A stretch of DNA of 5,897 nucleotides from CAIRYW01 sp964555825 (GCA_964555825.1 CAZKTY010000045.1:1-5897), one strand, 5' to 3'; counted from the first letter of the stretch, positions 1 to 5,700 are shown. The notes: generated from the sequence alone by a model not told the origin. Translations and numbers: made by a program.

Positions 1-48
1 GACTATGTCAGAAGGATCTTTTTTCTTGAGGTTTAAAAGATTTTTCAT
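1..48 (-). CDS. 5' end of an unidentified gene leaving the window (16 codons)
   Basis: On the minus strand an ATG at 46-48 opens a frame that reads MKNLLNLKKKDPSDIV and runs off the left edge without a stop. The Lys-rich, hydrophilic start looks like a real protein N-terminus. An extended -10 element lies 16 nt upstream of the ATG, which would give a leader of only about 10 nt with no Shine-Dalgarno sequence, like other genes in this window. It has the same direction as the transporter operon, 109 bp downstream of the permease stop. It could be read from its own promoter, by read-through, or both. Sixteen residues are too few to recognise a family, so no function is proposed. Confidence 0.55.
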   Translation of the reverse strand, partial: MKNLLNLKKKDPSDIV

Positions 49-64
49 GGGGATTTGTGAGGAA

Positions 65-73
65 ATTATAACA
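65..73 (-). promoter_or_regulatory. Extended -10 promoter of the left-edge gene
   Basis: The minus strand reads TGTTATAAT, a perfect TGn-TATAAT extended -10. No good -35 lies 16-18 bp upstream, which is common for extended -10 promoters. Transcription would start around 57-58, about 10 nt before the ATG at 48. The core AATGTTATAATT is identical to that in front of the Nudix gene. Confidence 0.55.
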
Positions 74-96
74 TTATTTTTATTTAAATAAATGTT
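70..96. repeat. AT-rich inverted repeat upstream of the left-edge promoter
   Basis: A perfect 14-bp palindrome, TTTATTTAAATAAA (79-92), sits inside outer arms AACAT (70-74) and ATGTT (92-96). It lies where a -35 element would be for the left-edge gene and overlaps its extended -10. It could be an operator or simply an AT-rich spacer; such palindromes arise easily in AT-rich DNA. Confidence 0.35.
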
Positions 97-118
97 AATA
101 ACTAATACAGCTCTTAAT

Positions 119-153
119 GATCAAATATTTTTCTCTAAAAAATAAAATTGATC
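119..153 (-). terminator. AT-rich stem-loop after the transporter operon (weak terminator candidate)
   Basis: Arms GATCAA (119-124) and TTGATC (148-153) enclose a second pairing, TATTTTT with AAAAATA, around a short CTCTA loop. Together they make a long imperfect hairpin starting 4 nt past the permease stop codon. On the minus strand no T tract follows, so it does not fit a classic intrinsic terminator. A 3'-end processing or stabilising structure fits as well. Confidence 0.35.
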
Positions 154-156
154 TTT

Positions 157-1395
157 CTATTCGTATCGCAAAGCTTCAATTGGACTTTTTGCTGCAGCCT
201 GTTTTGCTGGATAACCTCCAAAAATGAGTCCAATAAGAGCAGAAACTCCAAGACCCATCGCTGCTCCACTCCAAGGAAAGACGAACTGCCAATTAACTCC
301 GAGACCATGTGAAAGCACAATGGCTATCACGAACGATAAGGAAGCTCCAAGCAAGATACCAACAAGTCCTCCTATAGCAGTAAGGAGTACTGCTTCGAGC
401 AGGAATTGTGAGAGGATATCTTTATCAGTTGCTCCAAGTGCTTTTCTAAGTCCTATCTCTCTTGTCCTTTCAGTCACTGAAACAAGCATTATATTCATGA
501 TGCCCACTCCTCCTACAAAAAGAGCAATAGAAGCAACGGCTACCAAGAACCATGTAAGAGCGGAAGTGATAGTAGTTAAACGATTCGCAAGATCCTGCTG
601 AGTTTGAACTGTGAAATCATCTTTTGTTGGATCAGTGATATTATGCGACTCTCTCAATGTCTGAGTGATATCCTGCGATGTAGCAGAAACCTGTGAATCA
701 TTTTCTGTCTGAAGAATAATTCTATTGAAATATTTTATGCCAAGCAAATAATCCTGAGCTGTTGTGTATGGCATCAAGATCATACTGTCAAAATTGAACA
801 AAGACCCCCCTCCTGTTGAAGGCAGTGTTCCAACCACTTTGAAATTTCTTCCTTTAACTTTTATTTTTTGTCCAACAGGGTTGTCATTTCCAAAAAGATG
901 ATCAACAACTTTTGAACCAATAACTACCACATCCCCTCTTGATAAAAGATCATCATTTGTGAAAAACTCTCCGTTATTTGGATGAAGATCAAAGATAGAT
1001 GCCATATATTCTGTTGCTCCAAAGATCGTCACTTGATATGCCTTTGAATCATAAGAAGCGTCTCCTGCGCCAAAGACTGTCGGCATGATGATCTTCAGAT
1101 CAGGAACATTTGCTTTGTTGCTTAGAGCGGTAATATCTTTTTGTTTTAAAGAATCACTATAAAGAGCACTGACATCGGAAGGACCTGTTGGTTCGCGTCC
1201 AGGGATAATAGCGATAGTATTTGTTCCAAGTCCTTGGACCTGACCAAGTATCAAAGCTTGAGCTCCAGCACCTAATGAAACAACAAGCATGATCGCTGTG
1301 ATACCTATGACAATCCCAAATATCGTTAGAAACGAACGTGATTTATTCGTGGAAAGTCCGATCAATGCTGTTTTGAATATATGTTTAAGTGTCAT
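157..1395 (-). CDS. MacB/FtsX-type ABC transporter permease
   Basis: Membrane subunit of an ATP-driven exporter of the MacB/LolCE/FtsX class (412 aa). The visible order is a short cytoplasmic start, a first membrane helix (about 22-42), a large extracytoplasmic domain (about 43-278, MacB_PCD type), and a C-terminal FtsX domain with three helices (about 279-303, 330-360, 375-397). The hallmark stretch GIMNIMLVSVTERTREIGLR follows helix 2 (298-317) and continues into KALGA. The C-terminus, PAKQAAAKSPIEALRYE, is also typical. E. coli MacB fuses ATPase and permease; here the ATPase is the separate upstream gene, 11 nt away, as in many Gram-positive and CPR systems. The family works by mechanotransmission: ATP-driven closure of the helices moves the external domain. 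The substrate (peptide, lipid or drug) cannot be read from the sequence. There is no Shine-Dalgarno before the ATG at 1393-1395, so translation probably depends on coupling. Confidence 0.93.
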   Translation of the reverse strand: MTLKHIFKTALIGLSTNKSRSFLTIFGIVIGITAIMLVVSLGAGAQALILGQVQGLGTNTIAIIPGREPTGPSDVSALYSDSLKQKDITALSNKANVPDLKIIMPTVFGAGDASYDSKAYQVTIFGATEYMASIFDLHPNNGEFFTNDDLLSRGDVVVIGSKVVDHLFGNDNPVGQKIKVKGRNFKVVGTLPSTGGGSLFNFDSMILMPYTTAQDYLLGIKYFNRIILQTENDSQVSATSQDITQTLRESHNITDPTKDDFTVQTQQDLANRLTTITSALTWFLVAVASIALFVGGVGIMNIMLVSVTERTREIGLRKALGATDKDILSQFLLEAVLLTAIGGLVGILLGASLSFVIAIVLSHGLGVNWQFVFPWSGAAMGLGVSALIGLIFGGYPAKQAAAKSPIEALRYE

Positions 1396-1406
1396 TTTAT
1401 TTAAAG

Positions 1407-2129
1407 CTATTTAAGGAATTCTGCATCAGCGGACAAGCGGTTCTTCACTTTTGTATCACTCTCAACTACCCCATCCATGATACGAATGATCCTCTCAGCA
1501 TGCTCTGCTGTTGATGTTTCGTGAGTAATTAGAACAATTGTCTTTCCTTCGTCTTCATTCAATTTTTGGATTATAGCCATGACTCTTTTTCCAGATTTAG
1601 AATCAAGGTTTCCTGTCGGTTCATCTGCAAAGATCACATCGGGATCATTAACAAGAGCTCTGGCTATAGCGACTCTTTGTTTTTCTCCTCCAGAAAGTTC
1701 AGAAGGTTCGTGATTCATTCTTTCTTCAAGCCCGACATCTATTACAGCCTTGCGGGCTCTTTCATCCCATTCTGATTCTGGTACATCTGAATAACTTAAA
1801 GGCAACTTAACATTATCCAAAACACTTGTGCGTGCCAAAAGATTAAAAGCTTGGAAGACAAAACCAAGTTTTTTATTGCGAAGCAATGCAAGATCATTGC
1901 TAGAATAACTTGAGATCTTTTTTCCATCAAAAATATATTCCCCGCTTGTTGGAGTATCTAAAAGTCCAAGCAAATGAAGAAGGGTAGATTTTCCACTTCC
2001 AGATGGACCCATTATTGCAACAAATTCTCCTTTGCGTACATTAAAAGAAACTCCTGAAAGGGCATGAGTTGGATCCTCACTATCATAGTAAGTTTTCTTG
2101 AGGTTTTTTACTTCAATTATATTTGTCAT
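1407..2129 (-). CDS. ABC transporter ATP-binding protein (MacB/LolD type)
   Basis: Cytoplasmic ATPase subunit (240 aa) that powers the adjacent permease. All nucleotide-binding motifs are intact: Walker A GPSGSGKS (41-48), Q-loop Gln at about 93 (FVFQAFNLL), signature LSGGEKQR (145-152), Walker B VIFADE with the catalytic Glu (165-170), D-loop GNLDS (173-177) and switch His 203 (ITHE). The GPSGSGKSTLLHLLGLLD and FQAFNLL wording is characteristic of the MacB/LolD/FtsE exporter branch, as opposed to importers. Length is normal for the family. It lies between the adaptor gene (21-nt gap) and the permease gene (11-nt gap), all on the same strand, so the three are almost certainly one transcript. 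The 21 nt before its ATG are AT-only apart from one C and contain no Shine-Dalgarno sequence. Confidence 0.96.
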   Translation of the reverse strand: MTNIIEVKNLKKTYYDSEDPTHALSGVSFNVRKGEFVAIMGPSGSGKSTLLHLLGLLDTPTSGEYIFDGKKISSYSSNDLALLRNKKLGFVFQAFNLLARTSVLDNVKLPLSYSDVPESEWDERARKAVIDVGLEERMNHEPSELSGGEKQRVAIARALVNDPDVIFADEPTGNLDSKSGKRVMAIIQKLNEDEGKTIVLITHETSTAEHAERIIRIMDGVVESDTKVKNRLSADAEFLK

Positions 2130-2150
2130 AAAATTTGAAATAAATTAAAT

Positions 2151-3671
2151 TTATTTCACGTATGTCACGACTTTCTGTCCTTCTGTAACACCTGAAATGA
2201 TCTCTGAATTTCCGTCTGAACCCTTCAAACCTACAACGATATTTACTGTCTTAAATGTCTTTCCATCGCTATTCAAGATCCGGATTGTTTTTTGTCCATT
2301 ATCATCAATGATCGCTCTTGAAGGTACAGTAAGTACACTGTTTTTTTCATGGGTCAAAATATCTGTATTTGCTGTCATACCTGAACGGATACGGTCATCC
2401 TTTTGATCAAATTGAAGCGTAACTTTATATGTTGGAACTCCTTCAAGGATCGTCTCAGCAGGATCGATCTGGGTGACAGTAGCTTTAAATATCACATTAG
2501 GACCATATGCATCAAGTGTTATATCAGCTGAATCATTCAACGCTACCTTAGCAATGTCAGCTTCTGGAACATATGCCTCAACTTTATATTCTCCATTGCT
2601 TATTACTCCAAAGACATTTACTCCAGGAGAGACAAATTCACCGACATTCGGATCAGCTTTTGTTATTAATCCGTCTATAGGCGAAAAGATACTATCCTTG
2701 TTGAGTTCAGCTTGAGCAGCAGAGACCTTTGCAGACATTGAATTGATAGACTCCTGAGATGATCCAGCTTTCTGCAAAGTAAATTGGTTATTTGCCTGCA
2801 AATAATTTGAATTTGCACTTTTTAGAGCAGTATCAGCTGCCGTAACTGAAGAAATAGCAGTGTTCAGACTCAAAAGAGCTGTATTCATTGCAGATATATA
2901 TGAATCGATCTGATTTTGTGAGATAGAAGAATTTCCTGCAGTTAGTCTATTTACAGTATCAGAAAGATCTCCAAGGAAATTCTTTACAGTACTTAGATAA
3001 CCTTCCGAGCTTGAGATGATCTTCTTTGCATCGGATGGTGAGGATGAATCAAGATCTGACTTCCATTTTGTAAATGCTCCAGTCACCAATACTCTTTCGC
3101 TATTTATAGAGTTTGATTGTGTATAAGAATCAGTTGGGATATTCAGTGTAGGATTAACGCTCTGGGCATTATTGAAAAAACCATCAGCATAATTAAAGAC
3201 TGCATTCTGGGATTTTACATATCCATCACGAGCAGCATTCAAAGCATCACTCTCTGCATTGTTCAGTGCAGTAGAAGCAGAATCAACACTCGATTGATCC
3301 AAAGCTAGTTCTTCAGGACGCAATCCTCTTTGAAGTTCCTCCAAATTAGCTTGCGCTCCTTGGAGAGCTGCCTGATCGTCAGCACTATCAAGCGAAGCGA
3401 TGATATCTCCTCTCTTTACCTGATCTCCTACTTTGAAATTAATACTTTTGACGACACCTCCTTTCTCAAAAGCAAGATCCGCCTTACCGATCGGAGTAAC
3501 ATCACCTGTGATGCTTACTTTTTCAACAACATTTCCAATAACAGCGGGAGATGATTCAATACCTGTCGCCCCACTCCCTCTTGAAAAGAGATAGACTAAG
3601 ACCAAAACGACAACAACGGCAGCAATGATAAAATATTTATTTTTTAAGAAATTCTTAAAGCGTTTTTTCAT
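2151..3671 (-). CDS. Membrane-anchored HlyD/MacA-family adaptor (membrane fusion protein)
   Basis: Periplasmic or extracellular adaptor of the ABC exporter (506 aa) and first gene of the operon. A Lys/Arg-rich start and one membrane helix (about 12-29) anchor it in the inner membrane. The first half of a biotinyl-lipoyl domain follows (about 68-98, with GGVVKSINFKVGDQVKRGD). Then comes a very long alpha-helical hairpin region (about 100-325), the second lipoyl half (about 326-358, FSPIDGLITKADPNVGEFVSPG), a beta-barrel (about 360-440) and a membrane-proximal domain (about 441-506, with LTVPSRAII). MacA-type proteins are usually about 370-400 aa; the excess here is in the hairpin, rich in Ser, Asn, Ala and Asp. 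No outer-membrane TolC partner is encoded in the window. The ATG at 3669-3671 is the only plausible start and has no Shine-Dalgarno sequence. A perfect extended -10 lies 36 nt upstream of the ATG. Confidence 0.92.
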   Translation of the reverse strand: MKKRFKNFLKNKYFIIAAVVVVLVLVYLFSRGSGATGIESSPAVIGNVVEKVSITGDVTPIGKADLAFEKGGVVKSINFKVGDQVKRGDIIASLDSADDQAALQGAQANLEELQRGLRPEELALDQSSVDSASTALNNAESDALNAARDGYVKSQNAVFNYADGFFNNAQSVNPTLNIPTDSYTQSNSINSERVLVTGAFTKWKSDLDSSSPSDAKKIISSSEGYLSTVKNFLGDLSDTVNRLTAGNSSISQNQIDSYISAMNTALLSLNTAISSVTAADTALKSANSNYLQANNQFTLQKAGSSQESINSMSAKVSAAQAELNKDSIFSPIDGLITKADPNVGEFVSPGVNVFGVISNGEYKVEAYVPEADIAKVALNDSADITLDAYGPNVIFKATVTQIDPAETILEGVPTYKVTLQFDQKDDRIRSGMTANTDILTHEKNSVLTVPSRAIIDDNGQKTIRILNSDGKTFKTVNIVVGLKGSDGNSEIISGVTEGQKVVTYVK

Positions 3672-3707
3672 ATAGAAGTAAAATTCATAATGTATAAAAT
3701 ATTTTTT

Positions 3708-3716
3708 ATTATATCA
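3708..3716 (-). promoter_or_regulatory. Extended -10 promoter of the exporter operon
   Basis: The minus strand reads TGATATAAT, an exact TGn-TATAAT match. The expected start of transcription is near 3701, giving a leader of about 30 nt with no Shine-Dalgarno sequence. No convincing -35 box is visible. It lies in the 80-bp gap after the Nudix stop codon, so the operon need not depend on Nudix read-through. Confidence 0.6.
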
Positions 3717-3751
3717 CAGTGAAGTTTTACAGAATGAAATATTTCTGAAGA

Positions 3752-4339
3752 TCATTTTTTTGGATCAAAAAGTTTTTTGAGCTCCTCTTTTTTCTTTGGA
3801 TCATAGAGAGCTTCTCTAAGCTCGATCACTATTTCTCTCTCGGAAAAATTATACTCCTTTGAGATCTCTAAGAACTGATCAAAAGAGACCTCCTTAATTT
3901 TTATCTTTTCTCCTCCGTCTAAATTCATATCTGCAACTTTCACAAGGTCTTTGGCAACAAATGTATAAATGACCCAATCTATCTTCGAAGTTGGATGTTC
4001 CGCTCTCCAGAGTATGAACCTGCCTGCTTCATACCCGCTCTCTTCCATGAGCTCCCTTTTTGCAGCGGTCAGAACATCTTCTCCTTTCTCTATTCTGCCT
4101 CCAAGTCCTCCTACAAATGGATCGGTACCAGGCTGTTCCTGTTCGGAGAGAAGAATATTACCATTATCAAGTACCCCAAAAATGACGACCACATCTGGAC
4201 CTTTTATTTTTTCAAAGACGGTCCTTGAACCATCATAAAGTTCTTGTTCCCAATGATAGATATCAAAAAGAATGCCCTTAAACACCTTCTTCGCATCTTT
4301 AGGTATAGGCTGTTTTGATCTTGGTCTATGTATCTCCAT
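3752..4339 (-). CDS. Nudix hydrolase, ADP-ribose pyrophosphatase-like
   Basis: Cytoplasmic Nudix-fold hydrolase (195 aa). The Nudix box is perfect: G81-x5-E87-x7-R95-E96-L97-x-E99-E100-x-G102-Y103 (GRIEKGE ... RELMEESGY), so the Mg-binding glutamates are present. The region before the box (a strand containing DGSRTVFEKI, then VVVIFG and ILLSEQEQPG) resembles the ADP-ribose pyrophosphatase branch, which cleaves ADP-ribose to AMP and ribose 5-phosphate. Substrate assignment within Nudix is unreliable from sequence; nucleotide sugars or other NDP-X compounds are possible. The C-terminus is a Lys-rich helix (KKKEELKKLFDPKK). Its ATG at 4337-4339 lies only 7 nt after a perfect extended -10, so the mRNA is probably leaderless. 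It is divergent from the nuclease gene. It shares its strand with the exporter operon, but a separate promoter intervenes and no strong terminator separates them. Confidence 0.9.
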   Translation of the reverse strand: MEIHRPRSKQPIPKDAKKVFKGILFDIYHWEQELYDGSRTVFEKIKGPDVVVIFGVLDNGNILLSEQEQPGTDPFVGGLGGRIEKGEDVLTAAKRELMEESGYEAGRFILWRAEHPTSKIDWVIYTFVAKDLVKVADMNLDGGEKIKIKEVSFDQFLEISKEYNFSEREIVIELREALYDPKKKEELKKLFDPKK

Positions 4340-4346
4340 ATTTTCA

Positions 4347-4355
4347 ATTATAACA
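4347..4355 (-). promoter_or_regulatory. Extended -10 promoter of the Nudix gene, probably leaderless
   Basis: The minus strand reads TGTTATAAT. Only 7 nt (4340-4346) separate TATAAT from the ATG, so the expected start of transcription falls at or within a base or two of the start codon. No -35 box is evident. Confidence 0.6.
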
Positions 4356-4381
4356 TTTCAATTCTGATGTAGACGACTTTA

Positions 4382-4407
4382 TTTTCGGAAGCGGAGCGAC
4401 CTGAAAA
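4382..4407. repeat. Stem-loop in the divergent intergenic region
   Basis: TTTTCGG (4382-4388) pairs with CCTGAAAA (4400-4407) with one bulged T. The 11-nt loop is purine-rich and contains GCGGAGCGA. It is a GC-rich patch in an otherwise AT-rich spacer. Because both flanking genes are transcribed away from it, a terminator is not needed here. It may be an interspersed repeat unit or a regulatory structure. Confidence 0.4.
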
Positions 4408-4434
4408 CAAGAGATACCCTGTGTATAAAGTGGA

Positions 4435-4449
4435 CTAGGGATGCCCTAG
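4435..4449. promoter_or_regulatory. 15-bp perfect inverted repeat, candidate operator for the nuclease gene
   Basis: Arms CTAGGG (4435-4440) and CCCTAG (4444-4449) flank an ATG spacer. The right arm lies 17 bp upstream of the nuclease -10, exactly where a -35 box would be. A dimeric repressor bound here would block RNA polymerase; an activator bound here could replace the missing -35. No regulator gene is in the window. Confidence 0.4.
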
Positions 4450-4466
4450 GAATTATTTAAATAGTG

Positions 4467-4472
4467 TAAAAT
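4467..4472 (+). promoter_or_regulatory. -10 element of the nuclease gene, probably leaderless
   Basis: TAAAAT is preceded by ATAGTG and followed by 7 nt before the ATG at 4480, the same spacing as for the Nudix gene. The 12-mer ATAGTGTAAAAT matches the -10 region of the right-hand small gene (ATAGTGTATAAT) at 11 of 12 positions. The -35 region is CCCTAG, part of the inverted repeat, with no similarity to TTGACA. Confidence 0.5.
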
Positions 4473-4479
4473 ATTTGCA

Positions 4480-5385
4480 ATGGAATCTAAAAGATCGGAA
4501 ATAAGATCCAATAAATTTAAAGCTATTGCTTGTGGAGGAATAATTATGATCATTCTGATCATTGTCATCTTTACATTACATAATTTTTCTTCTACCTCAA
4601 AACAAAGTGACACACGAGTAATTTATAGCCTAGATAAGATGCAAAATGACCAAGAGATCATTAATGTGATCAATGGTTCACAAAAATATATCTATTTTGC
4701 TATTTATGAATTCACAAAAGAAAATATCGCAGATAGTTTAATAGAAGCAAAGGATCGAGGAGTCATCGTCAAAGGAATAACAGACAGAATAAATTCGACC
4801 GACCCTTATGAAAAACCGATCATTGAAAAACTTCGGTCAGCTGGAATAGATGTCGAAACAGAAAAACACCAAGACGGCATAATGCACATCAAGGCAATTG
4901 TAAGTGAAAAGGCATTTGCTTCAGGAAGCTATAATTGGACCTCCTCTGCAACAGTATCAAATGATGAGATCCTAGAAGTCGGAACCGACGAATCTCTTAG
5001 GGAACAATATGAAACAATCCTTAAAAAGATAATCGAAACTAATACTTCTGTCTCAGGAAAGAATATTCCAACTGATAATAATAAAGACTACTCAAGGATA
5101 ATTGACTATAAAGATGCTCCGAATTACATCGGAAAAGGAGTAACTATAAAAGGAAAGATAATAAACATATACAGATCTGCTAAAGGAGTGACTTATTTTG
5201 ATTATTGTTCAAGCTACAAGAACTGCCCATTTAGTGCAGTTATCTTTTCAGAGGATATTTCCAAATTCAAAGATCTTTCTTCTTATATAGGGAAAACTAT
5301 TTTAGTTTCTGGAACGATCAAACCATACAATAATAAAGCCGAGATGATATTGAATTCTGAAGATCAAATAAAACTAGACAATTAA
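4480..5385 (+). CDS. Membrane-anchored single-HKD PLD-family nuclease with C-terminal OB-fold-like domain
   Basis: Predicted surface or secreted nuclease (301 aa). A basic N-terminus and one membrane helix (about 15-33) act as signal anchor, placing the rest outside the cytoplasm. Residues about 45-185 form one phospholipase-D-type nuclease domain of the Nuc/BfiI kind, which works as a homodimer with a covalent phospho-histidine intermediate. The active motif is H136-x-K138 with G149-S150-x-N152, followed by WTSSATVSNDEILEV. The usual HKD aspartate position (143) is Glu. A linker follows, then an OB-fold-like domain (about 205-298: YIGKGVTIKGKIINIY, SAVIF, GKTILVSGTIKPY), as seen in other secreted nucleases, probably for nucleic-acid binding. 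C243 and C249 could form a disulfide outside the cell. DNA degradation for nucleotide salvage or uptake is the likely role, by inference. There is no Shine-Dalgarno; the mRNA is probably leaderless. A lipid substrate is possible but less likely. Confidence 0.85.
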   Translation: MESKRSEIRSNKFKAIACGGIIMIILIIVIFTLHNFSSTSKQSDTRVIYSLDKMQNDQEIINVINGSQKYIYFAIYEFTKENIADSLIEAKDRGVIVKGITDRINSTDPYEKPIIEKLRSAGIDVETEKHQDGIMHIKAIVSEKAFASGSYNWTSSATVSNDEILEVGTDESLREQYETILKKIIETNTSVSGKNIPTDNNKDYSRIIDYKDAPNYIGKGVTIKGKIINIYRSAKGVTYFDYCSSYKNCPFSAVIFSEDISKFKDLSSYIGKTILVSGTIKPYNNKAEMILNSEDQIKLDN

Positions 5386-5395
5386 AGTTAATTTT

Positions 5396-5433
5396 AAAAA
5401 ATGCCACGACTTCAGGAGAGTCGCAGCTTTTTT
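5396..5433. terminator. Bidirectional intrinsic terminator between convergent genes
   Basis: CGACT (5407-5411) pairs with AGTCG (5419-5423) around a 7-nt loop. An outer GC/GC pairing lies beyond a small internal loop. Six A residues (5396-5401) and six T residues (5428-5433) flank the structure, so each strand has a U tract after the hairpin. It begins 10 nt after the nuclease stop and contains the stop codon of the opposing small gene. Confidence 0.8.
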
Positions 5434-5687
5434 CTACAATCAGTACAAGCACAAGGAGCTATCAGATGGTTTTCTATGCGAAATCGCAATAATGTGTTTC
5501 CGACAACACCGACCTGAACATGAAGATGAGTATCGCACTCCCCTTCGTTAGGTTGGTGGTGGCAGACCAGTCCCGTCCCCCACTGATTTAGAGGACTAAG
5601 GCGAACATTACGCAATTCCCTGAAAAACCTTCCCAGTGCTGACCTCTCCACGAATTCCCTGTCTCCGCTACTGATAACGTTTTCCAT
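5412..5687 (-). CDS. Small Cys/His-rich hypothetical protein (91 aa)
   Basis: I do not recognise the family. It is soluble, with no signal peptide or membrane segment. The N-terminal third is charged and probably helical (ERSALGRFFRELRNVRLSP). The rest is rich in potential metal ligands: C42-H43-H44, C51, H54-x-H56, H74, then C79-x-C81-x2-C84, suggesting zinc or another bound metal. The start is strongly supported by AGAGGAGGT with a 7-nt spacer before the ATG (5685-5687), the only strong Shine-Dalgarno in the window, and by a TATAAT upstream. GC is about 48% against roughly a third in the nuclease gene, with four AGG codons. The last codons (KKLRLS, then TGA at 5412-5414) lie inside the terminator hairpin. 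It could be a transferred or separately evolving gene, or a structured RNA that happens to contain an open frame; the ribosome site and Cys/His pattern favour a protein. Confidence 0.65.
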   Translation of the reverse strand: MENVISSGDREFVERSALGRFFRELRNVRLSPLNQWGTGLVCHHQPNEGECDTHLHVQVGVVGNTLLRFRIENHLIAPCACTDCRKKLRLS

Positions 5688-5694
5688 AAGAATA

Positions 5695-5700
5695 CCTCCT
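5695..5700 (-). promoter_or_regulatory. Strong Shine-Dalgarno of the 91-aa gene
   Basis: The minus strand reads AGGAGG within AGAGGAGGTA, a near-full complement of the 16S rRNA tail, 7 nt before the ATG. It fixes the start codon. No other gene in the window has a comparable site. Confidence 0.8.

Noticed and set aside
135..320. 61-codon minus-strand frame overlapping the permease 3' end
   Set aside because: It is an alternative frame of the permease end, has no ribosome site and gives a low-complexity Leu/Gln-rich product.
224..601. 125-codon plus-strand open frame
   Set aside because: It lies wholly opposite the FtsX domain of the permease, whose motifs are unmistakable; it has no ribosome site and no recognisable protein features.
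157..3671. LolCDE lipoprotein-release system or FtsEX in place of a MacAB-type exporter
   Set aside because: The dedicated HlyD/MacA adaptor in the same operon and the large external domain of the permease fit the MacAB class; FtsX and LolC/E lack such an adaptor gene.
3730..3747. CAGAA/TTCTG hairpin after the Nudix stop as a terminator
   Set aside because: Five weak pairs, an 8-nt loop and no T tract on the minus strand; not a credible intrinsic terminator.
3969..4238. Two overlapping plus-strand open frames opposite the Nudix gene
   Set aside because: Both are antisense to the Nudix box and flanking strands of a clear enzyme; they are by-products of its codon use.
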